Shown here: positions 50,810-58,975 of the stretch, one piece after another
Numbering within the stretch: position 1 is the first letter of the stretch
How the letters are laid out: the number at the start of each line of letters is the position of its first letter
NCBI GenBank assembly: GCA_965267355.1
Contig: OZ253956.1
Location: forward strand, 2,790,001-2,854,000
DNA from: GCA-002793235 sp965267355
GTDB taxonomy: Bacteria; Bacteroidota; Bacteroidia; Flavobacteriales_E; Vicingaceae
Reading direction: 5' to 3'
Length of the DNA: 64,000 nucleotides
The notes under the pieces: model-generated
Database searches by the model: none
What the model saw: only the letters and a program-made list of their open reading frames with translations
What the model was told of the DNA's origin: nothing
Made by a program: the position numbers and the translations under genes

Positions 50810-52252
50810 TTATTTTTTAATCAGTTTTAATACTCTAGACTCTAGTCCTGTCTGTAACTTAATAAAATAAACTCCTTGACCTAAATCCTCAGTATCAAGA
50901 TTTATATTGTTTACTCCCTCAACAGAATTTAATTGTTCATCAAAAATAAGTCTTCCAGATATATCAAATAAACTAATAGTATAACCACCACTTATTGATG
51001 AATTAAATGTTAGTTGAGAATTGCCAGAAACAGGATTAGGGTAGATAGCTGCACCATCAAATTGACTTTCTATGTTTACAGAAACCAAATTAGAATAGCT
51101 AAAATTCTGGTCGTAATCCGTTTGTTTTAATCTATAATATGAGGTACCTAAATATGGTTCCGTGTCCTCAGCATTGTAGTTCTTAATCATAGTAGAATTT
51201 CCTGCACCATCAACTATACCAACAACTTCAAAATTCACACCATCCTTAGTTCTTTCGATAGTAAAGAAGTTATTATTAATCTCCGTTTGTGTTACCCAAC
51301 CCAATTGAACATAGGCATTATTAATAGCCTTAGCGTTAAAACTTATTAACTCAATTGGTAACGGAAGAGTATTAGTTGCACTAAGATCAAACGTACAATC
51401 AGCACCTGCGTTTCCATCTACAGCCATGGTTACGACATCTCCGGCATTTAAGCCCGTAATTGTTGTTACAACTGTTCCTCCTGCACCACTACTGCAACCA
51501 AGGTTAGTTAAGGAGCCACAACTACCTGTAAAATAACCAATCTGAAAACCAGCTCCACCACCCGTACACACAATATTATCAAATGTTATTACTACGTCAG
51601 CAGTAGCCAGAACAGTAAATGTAAACCATGCAGTATTTTCTAAAGTCCCTGCACATAAATCAGCTGGTGTAATTGTAGGGGTATTTGTTGTAGGTCCTGG
51701 AGTTGTACAAAAATTATCCGTTGAAAGTGGCACATTACTTATTGAAGTTGCTCCACTACAGATATCATTAGGTGGTGTGTCACAAACATCTATACAAACA
51801 TCTACATAATTTCCACAAGGTCCTCCTGAAGCATAAGATAACGCTACATAATAAGTATTACCTGGTACTAATGGTGCCATAATAAAAGAAGAAGTAGCTG
51901 AAGTAAACTGTTGACAGATAACTTCAGTTAAAACACCACATGAACCACTATAAACAGCTACAGCAGGAGCACAATTAACTGATAAATCCTGAATATTAAG
52001 ATTCATTGATGCTGAACTAGCGGTAAATTGCCACCAAACAGTCTGGTTTTCAGTAGCTGTATAACAAGAATTTGCTGGATCACCTGCTGTACCAGTTCCA
52101 TCAGTAGTCCAATTAGTACATGCTGCACCAGGTGTTAGAGAGGTAGCTGAACCACATCCTTCAGCCGCTGCAGTATAGGGTGAACCCATTGAAAACACAT
52201 TCAATGTAAACCCTACTGATAATATAACAAGTAATAATCTATTTAGGTTCAT
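50810..52252 (-). CDS. Secreted protein with T9SS sorting domain, function unknown
   Basis: 480 residues. Signal peptide (LNRLLLVILSVGFTLNVFS). Two copies of a beta-sandwich-like unit resembling the Ig/pre-peptidase C-terminal type (ENQTVWWQFTASSASMNLNI and ENTAWFTFTVLATADVVITF, each followed by CG-rich loops such as APAVAVYSGSCG and FQIGYFTGSCG), then an FN3-like segment and a T9SS type A domain (IYPNPVSGNSQLTFNS, FDISGRLIFDEQL, LGQGVYFIKLQTG). Two adjacent repeats suggest duplication. Overlaps the upstream small gene by 14 bases. Ligand unknown. Confidence 0.8.
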   Translation of the reverse strand: MNLNRLLLVILSVGFTLNVFSMGSPYTAAAEGCGSATSLTPGAACTNWTTDGTGTAGDPANSCYTATENQTVWWQFTASSASMNLNIQDLSVNCAPAVAVYSGSCGVLTEVICQQFTSATSSFIMAPLVPGNTYYVALSYASGGPCGNYVDVCIDVCDTPPNDICSGATSISNVPLSTDNFCTTPGPTTNTPTITPADLCAGTLENTAWFTFTVLATADVVITFDNIVCTGGGAGFQIGYFTGSCGSLTNLGCSSGAGGTVVTTITGLNAGDVVTMAVDGNAGADCTFDLSATNTLPLPIELISFNAKAINNAYVQLGWVTQTEINNNFFTIERTKDGVNFEVVGIVDGAGNSTMIKNYNAEDTEPYLGTSYYRLKQTDYDQNFSYSNLVSVNIESQFDGAAIYPNPVSGNSQLTFNSSISGGYTISLFDISGRLIFDEQLNSVEGVNNINLDTEDLGQGVYFIKLQTGLESRVLKLIKK

Positions 52253-52571
52253 GAGTAGTATTATTAGGTTTTTTATTATTTGGAATATAAGTAGTTGTAA
52301 TAGTTCCTTGGTGTTTTACGTATATAACTTTTCCGTCAACAACTTGTTTAGTGTAACCATTAGAAAGAGGATCGTTAGTTCCTTCAGGTGATAAGCTATA
52401 ACTTGATTTAGATTTGTAATTCAAATCACCTTTATTCAGTTTAGTATTCACTGATTGCTTTTGATTCAAATTTTGCTTTTCTAAACCATTCGTTAATTTT
52501 ATAGTAGATTGAGACCAGAGAGTACCAAAACCTATAACAACAAAACTTAAAGTTAAAATTATCTTTTTCAT
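52239..52571 (-). CDS. Small secreted protein of unknown function
   Basis: 110 residues. Signal peptide MKKIILTLSFVVIGFGTLWS with cleavage near QSTIK, then a hydrophilic, low-complexity mature chain rich in Lys, Asn and Ser, ending VIYVKHQGTITTTYIPNNKK. No domain recognised. Overlaps the T9SS protein downstream by 14 bases, which suggests coupling and perhaps a chaperone or partner role. It is preceded by a structured 97-base leader. Confidence 0.65.
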   Translation of the reverse strand: MKKIILTLSFVVIGFGTLWSQSTIKLTNGLEKQNLNQKQSVNTKLNKGDLNYKSKSSYSLSPEGTNDPLSNGYTKQVVDGKVIYVKHQGTITTTYIPNNKKPNNTTHEPK

Positions 52572-52672
52572 AACTTAAAATAAAAATTTCGAAAGCGGTT
52601 TTCAGCCTGTGCAGACCTTCAAGGGTGATCACTTTTAATGATATTGCCCAGTTAATTTACTTAAAGCAATAT
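52572..52672 (-). ncRNA. Structured 5' leader with GC-richer element (candidate cis-regulatory RNA)
   Basis: Between the -7 box at 52676-52683 and the small secreted protein, the predicted 97-base leader has a 7-bp outer hairpin ATATTGC / GCAATAT (arms 52641-52647 and 52666-52672) and a GC-richer block at 52588-52632 containing the palindromes GTGATCAC (52625-52632), TTTCGAAA and short arms CCTT / AAGG. It matches no riboswitch that I know. The rest of the 272-base gap to 52843 shows nothing else. Confidence 0.3.
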
Positions 52673-52675
52673 AGG

Positions 52676-52683
52676 CAAAAGTA
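52676..52683 (-). promoter_or_regulatory. -7 element (TACTTTTG) of the small-secreted/T9SS gene pair
   Basis: Exact TAnnTTTG on the minus strand, about 105 bases upstream of the start codon at 52571. No TTG at standard spacing. Confidence 0.4.
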
Positions 52684-52843
52684 CTTAATAAGAATATTAT
52701 TTTAACTATGTAGGTTCAAATTGTTAAAAAATAAACCAACCTTTTTTCATCAATTTATTGGATTCCTAAGTTAGGTATTGTAGTTTGTAATTTTATTAAT
52801 CCATTATATTAGTTAATATTGTTTCTCTAAAATTGATAATTTC

Positions 52844-54397
52844 ATGACTAAAAAGTTTAAAATATTCATCCTTATCATCTCTTTTATTGAGGGCGGAGCA
52901 GTAATGTTTACTGAATTAGTAAGTGCTAAATTAGTTGCTCCTTACTTTGGTACTTCTCTATATGTTTGGGCGTCTGTTTTAGGGGTAACTCTTGGAAGCT
53001 TAGCATCCGGTTACTACCTAGGTGGGTATTTCTCTAAAAAATTTAAAAGCAAACTATTACTTTTTTGGGTAATGCTACTTGCAGGTTGTTTTGTAAGCCT
53101 AATGCCTTTTAGTAGCGCATGGATAATGAAAGATACCATTAACCTAAGTATACAAACTGGAGCCAGTATTTCTATGTTAGTTTTCTTGTTCCCCCCTCTT
53201 ATGTTATTTGGTATGATGTCTCCTATTATAATCAACACATTAACCGAACACGCTGAAGATTCAGGGAAAATTTCAGGTTTGGTATATTCCGTTTCTACAG
53301 TTGGAGGCATATTATTTACCTACTTAACAGGGTTCTATTTTTTGCCAAATTTTGGAATTACCAAGCCATCAGTAGTGTTTGGTGTTATCTTATTTATCAT
53401 TCCTTTTTTTGTATTAATCGGAAAAAATAAATTTCTAGCATTTGCCTTTCTACTAGTTCTATTTTACCCATTTACTCAGTTAAAAAAAGGAATAGAAAAT
53501 GTACCTGGATACAAAGTACTTTACGAAAGTGAAGGGGTATTTGGCCAGGTAAAAGTAGTTGATCATAATTTTTCTACGATTACTCGTGGATACAAATACG
53601 GTAGAGGTTTATTGGTAAATAATACTTGTCAAACAGTATTAGATGTAGAAAACCCTAATTATAGCTTATGGGATTATGCTTATTTTTTTCCTAATGCAGC
53701 AAGTATATATCCTAAAGGAAGCGATGTTTTACTTTTAGGTCTTGGTGGTGGAACATTAATTAAACAATTTAATCGGTTAGGGTTTAATACAGATGTAGTT
53801 GAATTAGATCAACGTGTAAAAGATGTTGCCATTAAATACTTTGGAGTTAGCCCCAATGAAAATATAATAGTAGATGATGCCAGGCATGCTTTAAAAACAG
53901 TAACAAAAAAGTACGACATTATTACGTTTGACTTGTTTTTAAGTGAGACTCCACCAAGCCATTTACTTACTCTCGAATGTTTTAAAGAAGCTCAGGAAAA
54001 ATTAAAACCGAATGGAATGTTAATGATTAACTTTTTTGGGTTTACATCAGGCAACATTGGTATTGCCTCAAGAAGCGTTTATAAAACATTGGTAGAAAGT
54101 GGTTTTAAAACCAACATGTTGGCAACACCAAGTGAACACGAAATGAGTAGAAACTTAATATTTCTTGCTAGCAAAACTGACTTAGACTTTACTAGCACTA
54201 ACTATGGAGAGCCTTACATTTACGAGGTTTCTAATCTAGAACCTTATTTTTTAGACCCAAAACAAATGGATTTTTCAAATACTTATCTCCTTACAGATGA
54301 TTTACCAATTTTAGAGCATTTATATGCTGAAGCTGCAATTGAATGGAGAAAAGCCAGTAACTTTTTATATGCAAAAAAATTCATTAACGCTTTATAA
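52844..54397 (+). CDS. Membrane-bound spermidine-synthase-like protein (fused transporter-like domain)
   Basis: 517 residues. Residues about 1-210 form six to seven membrane helices (FILIISFIEGGAVMFTELVS at the start, SMLVFLFPPLMLFGMMSPII later), and residues about 215-510 carry an aminopropyltransferase/SAM-like fold with VLLLGLGGGTLIKQFNRLG, VELDQRVKDVAIKYFG, VDDARHAL and ITFDLFLSETPPSHLL. This membrane/synthase fusion is widespread. Whether it makes polyamines or another aminopropyl or methyl product is unknown. Two bases separate it from the DinB gene, so both are translated from one mRNA. Confidence 0.8.
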   Translation: MTKKFKIFILIISFIEGGAVMFTELVSAKLVAPYFGTSLYVWASVLGVTLGSLASGYYLGGYFSKKFKSKLLLFWVMLLAGCFVSLMPFSSAWIMKDTINLSIQTGASISMLVFLFPPLMLFGMMSPIIINTLTEHAEDSGKISGLVYSVSTVGGILFTYLTGFYFLPNFGITKPSVVFGVILFIIPFFVLIGKNKFLAFAFLLVLFYPFTQLKKGIENVPGYKVLYESEGVFGQVKVVDHNFSTITRGYKYGRGLLVNNTCQTVLDVENPNYSLWDYAYFFPNAASIYPKGSDVLLLGLGGGTLIKQFNRLGFNTDVVELDQRVKDVAIKYFGVSPNENIIVDDARHALKTVTKKYDIITFDLFLSETPPSHLLTLECFKEAQEKLKPNGMLMINFFGFTSGNIGIASRSVYKTLVESGFKTNMLATPSEHEMSRNLIFLASKTDLDFTSTNYGEPYIYEVSNLEPYFLDPKQMDFSNTYLLTDDLPILEHLYAEAAIEWRKASNFLYAKKFINAL

Positions 54398-54399
54398 CT

Positions 54400-54897
54400 A
54401 TGTCAAAAACAGAAACACAAACACTTGTAGAAACACTTGAACTATCTAGAGAATTAACCAACTTCTATCTCAAAAAACTGGAAGGTCAGGATGTTTACAA
54501 GTCATTTGAAATTGAAGGTAAACAACTCAACAGCATTTTATGGCTGGTGGCACACATGACCGTATCTGAAAACTGGTTACTTTTAGTTTGCACTGGTGGT
54601 GAGCATGTAAAGATACCATGGGCTCGTCAGTTTGGTTTAGGTTCAGAAATTCCTGCAAAAGAAGACTATCCGCCTGTAGATGAAATAATGAACACATTTT
54701 ATGAAGTCCATAAAAAAGCAATGGCTTATGTTAGTACACTAACGGATGAAGATTTGAGTCAACCAACCACTAACGGAATTACTTTTGGTGGGGAAGATTC
54801 TAAAAGAGCCATCATTAAACATGCGGTAAGACATGAGTGCTCTCATGCTGGTCATTTGGGATGGCTATGCAAATTGTTTGGAGTAGAAACTATTTAG
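54400..54897 (+). CDS. DinB family protein
   Basis: 165-residue four-helix-bundle protein of the DinB/YfiT type. Metal-binding histidines at the expected places: His52 (LVAHMTVSENW), His144 and His148 (HECSHAGHL, residues 144-152). Members use a divalent metal, some as thiol-dependent transferases acting on bacillithiol or mycothiol. Translated right behind the membrane synthase, so a shared small-molecule pathway is possible but unproven. Confidence 0.82.
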   Translation: MSKTETQTLVETLELSRELTNFYLKKLEGQDVYKSFEIEGKQLNSILWLVAHMTVSENWLLLVCTGGEHVKIPWARQFGLGSEIPAKEDYPPVDEIMNTFYEVHKKAMAYVSTLTDEDLSQPTTNGITFGGEDSKRAIIKHAVRHECSHAGHLGWLCKLFGVETI

Positions 54898-54968
54898 CAT
54901 TTCCACTTTACTAACGTTTTAGGATTAAATAAATAAATTCACTTTTAGTTGGTTTTATAAATTATTTC

Positions 54969-55015
54969 GTACTATTGTACTATCAGATTCCTGATAACGT
55001 TATTACACCAATAAC
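54969..55015 (+). other. Three short hairpins in the rho leader
   Basis: In the 252-base DinB-rho gap: GTAC-TATT-GTAC (54969-54980), TATCAG-ATTC-CTGATA (54981-54996) and GTTATT-ACACC-AATAAC (54999-55015), back to back. No T-run follows, so these are not terminators. A 5' regulatory leader is a guess. The rest of the gap is AT-rich without other supported features. Confidence 0.3.
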
Positions 55016-55149
55016 ATTTTTAAATCAAGTTAAATCGCGACTTACTTTAATAAGAAGCAAAAATTATAAAACAATACTCATAAAAAATAAATTACATTCT
55101 GTAATTATTAAATATCTCAAAAGATAAATAAAAATCATTTCACAATTTT

Positions 55150-56763
55150 ATGTACGACATTATTGAATTAAACAAGAAGTTAGTTGGAGAACTTCGTGAA
55201 ATTGCTAAAGAATTAGACATTAAAAAAGCTGACAAATTAAAAAAGGAAGAGTTAGTTTACCAAATTCTTGATCAACAAGCAATTAATCCTCCTAAAAAGG
55301 AAAAACCTCAACGAAAAAGAATCCCAGCTGGTTCATCTACTGGAGCTACTTCAGCAAAACCAAAAAGAAAAAGAATTTCAACCGAAGATAAAAAACCGAG
55401 TTTATTTGACGATAAGCCATCAAGCAATACTCCTCAACCTACTACTACCCCAGCCAAAACAGAACAACCAATACAAGAGGAAAAAACAAGTAAACCTACT
55501 GTAGAAAATAAAAAACCTAAAACTGAAAATAATACAGAAAAGAACACAAAACAACAAGATTCAAGATCAAGAGAAAACAATAGTAATCATAGAGACAGAA
55601 GACACTCAAATAACAATGGAGATGACCATGGATATAATTTTGATGGCATTATTGTTAGTGAAGGTGTTTTAGAAATTATGCCTGATGGTTACGGATTTTT
55701 ACGTTCATCAGATTACAATTACCTGAATTCTCCAGATGATATCTATGTATCTCAATCGCAAATAAAATTATTTGGATTAAAAACTGGAGATACTGTTAGA
55801 GGTAGTGTTCGTCCTCCAAAAATTGGAGAAAAATATTTTCCTTTAATAAAAGTAGTTTCCATTAATAATCGTGAACCTGATTTTGTAAGAGATCGTGTTC
55901 CTTTTAAATACCTAACTCCAGTTTTTCCTAATGAAAAATTAAAGTTAGTTAGTGATAAAAGAAATTCTTTATCTAACCGTGTAATTGATTTGTTTACCCC
56001 TATAGGTAAAGGACAAAGGGGTATGATTGTAGCACAACCTAAAACAGGTAAAACTACCTTACTAAAAGATGTGGCAAATGCTATTGCTGACAATCACCCT
56101 GAGGTTTACTTACTAATTCTATTAGTTGATGAAAGACCTGAAGAGGTAACTGATATGGCTCGTAATGTTGATGCTGAAGTTGTTGCGTCTACATTTGACG
56201 AACCTGCTGACAAGCACGTTAAATTAGCCAATCTGGTTATTGAAAAAGCTAAGCGTATGGTTGAATGTGGTCATGATGTGGTAGTTCTTTTAGATTCTAT
56301 TACTCGTTTAGCAAGAGCTTACAACACTGTATCACCTTCATCTGGTAAAGTACTATCTGGTGGTGTTGATGCCAATGCCCTGCACAAACCAAAAAGATTC
56401 TTTGGTGCCGCACGTAACATTGAAGATGGTGGTTCTTTAACAATTATTGCTACTGCTCTTACTGAAACTGGCTCTAAAATGGATGAAGTTATTTTTGAAG
56501 AGTTTAAAGGTACTGGTAACATGGAGTTACAGTTGGATAGAAAAATATCTAATAAACGTATCTACCCTGCTATCGATATTGTTTCATCAAGTACCAGAAG
56601 AGAAGATTTACTACTAGGCGATGATATTACTCAATTAATGTGGATATTAAGAAATCATATTGCTGACATGAACCCTGTAGAAGCAATGGAATTCATTAAA
56701 GACAGAATGGGCAAAACCATTAATAATGAAGAATTCTTAATGTCGATGAAGGCAGGACACTAA
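55150..56763 (+). CDS. rho: Transcription termination factor Rho with basic N-terminal insertion
   Basis: 537 residues, about 120 longer than E. coli Rho. SAP-like N-terminal domain (1-45), then a low-complexity Lys/Gln/Asn/Thr stretch (about 45-160, rich in PKRKR and NNTEKN motifs), as in many Bacteroidota. RNA-binding cold-shock fold: EGVLEIMPDGYGFLRSS and YVSQSQIKLFGLKTGDTVRG. ATPase: Walker A VAQPKTGKTTLL (about 294-305), Walker B VVLLDSITRLARAYN, arginine finger near SSTRREDLLL. The start ATG 55150 gives the standard MYDIIELN. Followed by a 34-bp palindrome rather than a T-rich terminator. Confidence 0.96.
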   Translation: MYDIIELNKKLVGELREIAKELDIKKADKLKKEELVYQILDQQAINPPKKEKPQRKRIPAGSSTGATSAKPKRKRISTEDKKPSLFDDKPSSNTPQPTTTPAKTEQPIQEEKTSKPTVENKKPKTENNTEKNTKQQDSRSRENNSNHRDRRHSNNNGDDHGYNFDGIIVSEGVLEIMPDGYGFLRSSDYNYLNSPDDIYVSQSQIKLFGLKTGDTVRGSVRPPKIGEKYFPLIKVVSINNREPDFVRDRVPFKYLTPVFPNEKLKLVSDKRNSLSNRVIDLFTPIGKGQRGMIVAQPKTGKTTLLKDVANAIADNHPEVYLLILLVDERPEEVTDMARNVDAEVVASTFDEPADKHVKLANLVIEKAKRMVECGHDVVVLLDSITRLARAYNTVSPSSGKVLSGGVDANALHKPKRFFGAARNIEDGGSLTIIATALTETGSKMDEVIFEEFKGTGNMELQLDRKISNKRIYPAIDIVSSSTRREDLLLGDDITQLMWILRNHIADMNPVEAMEFIKDRMGKTINNEEFLMSMKAGH

Positions 56764-56774
56764 AATTAAATTTG

Positions 56775-56820
56775 ATCTTAGAGATTAGAATATTCTAATC
56801 TCTAAGATTCTAATCTCTAA
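56775..56820. repeat. 34-bp palindrome plus direct repeat downstream of rho
   Basis: Perfect palindrome 56775-56808 with left arm ATCTTAGAGATTAGAAT, so each arm is 17 bases with no loop, followed by a further copy of ATTCTAATCTCTAA (56792-56805 and 56807-56820). No T-run or G+C-rich core, so it differs from the terminators elsewhere in the window. Confidence 0.8.
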
Positions 56821-56827
56821 TTAAAAA

Positions 56828-57478
56828 ATGTTTAAAAATCCATTTCAAATTGCAATAGTTTTTGCAATTATAGCTTTAGTAAGTAAGCTTATTTTATTCT
56901 CGCTTGGCGTACAGCACGATGAAATAAGATATATTGTTTACATCTATATGATGGTAATGCTGGTAGCCGTATTTTTTGGAGTACGTTCTTCAAAGCTAAT
57001 GAGTGAAAATGGAAAAACCACTTTTGGACAGGATTTTAAGGCTGGTGCCAGAACAGCATCTTTTCTAGCTATCTTAATAGCAGTTATTACTTATGTTTAT
57101 TATGCTAAAATAGATGCTGGATTTGCAGATAAAGAACTAGAGAGTTATAAAGAACAGTATAAAGATTTTCAAAAAGAACACATCTGCTCCTTTAGTCTTT
57201 TACCCGAAAACAAAACAATAGCTGAACTTTCAGAAGAAGACCGAAAGCAATTTGATGAGGATATAAAAGACTGTATTAATTCTTATCCATCAAGTACAAA
57301 CGCTAAAGGAATTGAAAAAGCAAAAGAAGATTTTCAGAATAGATATATGGGTAAAATATATTCGTTAAACCCATACTATCAAGCTTCTACAACAATGTTC
57401 TCAATGGTTTTATTAGGATTAATGCATTCCGTAATAATGACCTTACTAACGAGAAAAATGGATGGAGTCAGGAAATAA
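56828..57478 (+). CDS. DUF4199 membrane protein
   Basis: 216 residues, three to four membrane helices (about 8-27, 36-54, 75-93 and 190-205). The conserved DUF4199 block is seen as GVRSSKLMSENGKTTFGQDF followed by KAGARTASFLAILIAVITYV. Between helices 3 and 4 lies a long hydrophilic loop of about 95 residues. Family function unknown, common in Bacteroidota. Its stop codon directly abuts the stop of the convergent anti-sigma gene. Confidence 0.8.
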   Translation: MFKNPFQIAIVFAIIALVSKLILFSLGVQHDEIRYIVYIYMMVMLVAVFFGVRSSKLMSENGKTTFGQDFKAGARTASFLAILIAVITYVYYAKIDAGFADKELESYKEQYKDFQKEHICSFSLLPENKTIAELSEEDRKQFDEDIKDCINSYPSSTNAKGIEKAKEDFQNRYMGKIYSLNPYYQASTTMFSMVLLGLMHSVIMTLLTRKMDGVRK

Positions 57479-57901
57479 TTAGCTTTTCTTATACTTCAAA
57501 TATTTAAAAAGAAAATCTACCAAAAGTAGGGCAGATATTGCTGATGCAATAACTGTGGTATAAGTTAATTCTGGAATAGCATTATTAAAAGAAGTTACTT
57601 CTCCAACAATTAATAATGCTGAAACAAAAAATACTACAAGTACAGCCCAGCCTACATCTACACCAACCAATTTAACAGCTGGTTTTTCAAAATAGTTTAA
57701 TACTTTATTGGTTACATTAATTTGTTTCTCCACTTCTAAATTTTGCTGTATGGTCAAATCCACTTTTTGTTCAACAGCAAGTTTTGCTTGACATTCTTTA
57801 CAAGAATTAAGGTGAGATTTAATGGCCTCTAACAAAACCTTATCTTCAATTAGCTGGTTAGAATATTCAAATAATTCTATTTCGGTTAAATGCTTACTCA
57901 T
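57479..57901 (-). CDS. Anti-sigma factor with zinc-binding motif
   Basis: 140 residues. N-terminal zf-HC2-type anti-sigma domain with His30-x3-Cys34-x2-Cys37 (SHLNSCKEC), then an amphipathic region and two membrane helices at about 83-102 and 113-133. This layout is that of membrane anti-sigma factors that hold an ECF sigma until a signal releases it. It overlaps the sigma gene by 8 bases (57894-57901). No sensor domain is obvious, so the input is unknown. Confidence 0.82.
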   Translation of the reverse strand: MSKHLTEIELFEYSNQLIEDKVLLEAIKSHLNSCKECQAKLAVEQKVDLTIQQNLEVEKQINVTNKVLNYFEKPAVKLVGVDVGWAVLVVFFVSALLIVGEVTSFNNAIPELTYTTVIASAISALLLVDFLFKYLKYKKS

Positions 57902-58454
57902 AATGGATTTGCTTTAGTAAAGATAAATCTTTTTTGGTTACAATTTTTTTAAATCGTTCTCTTGCTCTATGTAGTTTTACTCTAACATTGCTTTCAGACA
58001 ATGTTGTCATTTCAGCAATCTCTTTTAAAGATAACTCTTGCAAGTAAAACAATGTTAAAATTTCTTTCTGTTCAAAATTTAAAAATTCAAATGCTTGTTG
58101 TATTGCTTGTTTAATATCTTTTTGATTTAATTGCTCCTCAATATTATTAATGTGTTCATTTGGTGGATGATTCTCTATATTAACTGTTTCAGGCTTATTA
58201 ATTCTAATGTAATTCAATACCTCTCTTTTTGCTAAAGTATAAATCCAGGTTTTTAATTTAGATTGACCTTTAAATTGATCTATCTTCTCAATACTTTTTA
58301 TTAAAACATCCTGCGTAATTTCTTCAGCAATCTCATTATTGTTTAGCATCTTAACACATAGCACATAAATAAACTGCTGATAATTATTTACAAAATAATT
58401 AATAGCGCTTGTTTGCTTACTTATTAGGCCTTGTATTAAATCTGAATCGTTCAA
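57894..58454 (-). CDS. ECF-type RNA polymerase sigma factor
   Basis: Region 2: EEITQDVLIKSIEKIDQFKGQSKLKTWIYTL with the usual KTWIYTLAKREVLNYIR; region 4: EKEILTLFYLQELSLKEIAEMTTLSESNVRVKL-type helix-turn-helix. About 186 residues from a TTG start at 58452-58454 (LNDSDLIQGL), which I prefer because an ECF-type promoter lies at 58473-58503 and the longer frame to 58496 would begin inside it. The gene is translated with its anti-sigma and is likely autoregulated. Confidence 0.85.
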   Translation of the reverse strand: MNDSDLIQGLISKQTSAINYFVNNYQQFIYVLCVKMLNNNEIAEEITQDVLIKSIEKIDQFKGQSKLKTWIYTLAKREVLNYIRINKPETVNIENHPPNEHINNIEEQLNQKDIKQAIQQAFEFLNFEQKEILTLFYLQELSLKEIAEMTTLSESNVRVKLHRARERFKKIVTKKDLSLLKQIHYE

Positions 58455-58472
58455 ATTAATGCTATCTATAAA

Positions 58473-58503
58473 CTTAGACACGCATAAGTTAAGCAATGTT
58501 ACA
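58473..58503 (-). promoter_or_regulatory. ECF-type promoter of the sigma/anti-sigma operon
   Basis: On the minus strand: TGTAACAT (58496-58503), 14-base spacer, GTGTCTAAG (58473-58481). AAC in the -35 part and TCTAA in the -10 part are known marks of ECF-dependent promoters (E. coli sigma E type GAACTT / TCTRA). It shares 17 identical bases and the same spacing with the divergent copy at 58535-58565. Confidence 0.7.
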
Positions 58504-58534
58504 ATACTGCTAAAAAATATTTTTTTGAAAAAAG

Positions 58535-58565
58535 TGTAACATCAATAAAAAACATTGTGTCTAAG
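58535..58565 (+). promoter_or_regulatory. ECF-type promoter of the DUF6249 gene
   Basis: On the plus strand: TGTAACAT (58535-58542), 14-base spacer, GTGTCTAAG (58557-58565), identical in both boxes and in spacing to the sigma operon promoter 31 bases away on the other strand. The ATG of the DUF6249 gene is 29 bases downstream. Confidence 0.7.
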
Positions 58566-58593
58566 ATTACAGAAACCAAAAAAAACAAATAAT

Positions 58594-58944
58594 ATGCACA
58601 ATTTAGAAATGCTAATACCAATATCAATCACTTTAGGTGCTTTTACAATGGTAATACTGTTAAGAAGAATGGAACACCTTGAAAAAGTAAAAATGATTGA
58701 AAAAGGAATTGATGTAAACCAATACAAACAACATAAAAAAGGAGGCACAGGAGTAATAAAATTTGCCTTGATGGCTGTTGGAGTTGGAATTGGTTTATTA
58801 GCTGGAAATATGCTAGACTCTTACACTTCTTTAAATGATGAAGTATGTTATTTTTCGATGATATTCTTATTTGGAGGAGGAGGGTTATTTGCTGCCTATA
58901 AAATTGCAGAGCAAAAAGAAAAAGAAGAAGCTCAAAACGATTGA
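58594..58944 (+). CDS. DUF6249-like small membrane protein
   Basis: 116 residues from the ATG 58594-58596 (an upstream in-frame TTG would begin inside the promoter). First helix at about 4-23 (LIPISITLGAFTMVILL) followed by MEHLEKVKMIEKGIDVNQYK, which resembles the membrane-proximal block of DUF6249 proteins (I recall the family by pattern, not by search). Two more helices at about 52-70 and 85-102. Divergent from the ECF sigma gene and under a matching promoter, so probably a member of its regulon. Function unknown. Confidence 0.75.
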   Translation: MHNLEMLIPISITLGAFTMVILLRRMEHLEKVKMIEKGIDVNQYKQHKKGGTGVIKFALMAVGVGIGLLAGNMLDSYTSLNDEVCYFSMIFLFGGGGLFAAYKIAEQKEKEEAQND

Positions 58945-58975
58945 GTTTGTTTCCTTCCTGTTTAGTTAGTGCAAT

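Noticed and set aside
52441..52632. 63-residue frame reading MITLEGLHRLKTAFEI from the GC-richer leader into the small secreted gene.
   Set aside because: Runs out of frame through the signal-peptide codons of the recognised gene; no support beyond being open.
58455..58496. N-terminal extension of the ECF sigma factor.
   Set aside because: Overlaps its own predicted -35 and -10 boxes; ECF proteins normally begin near the NDSDLIQ segment.
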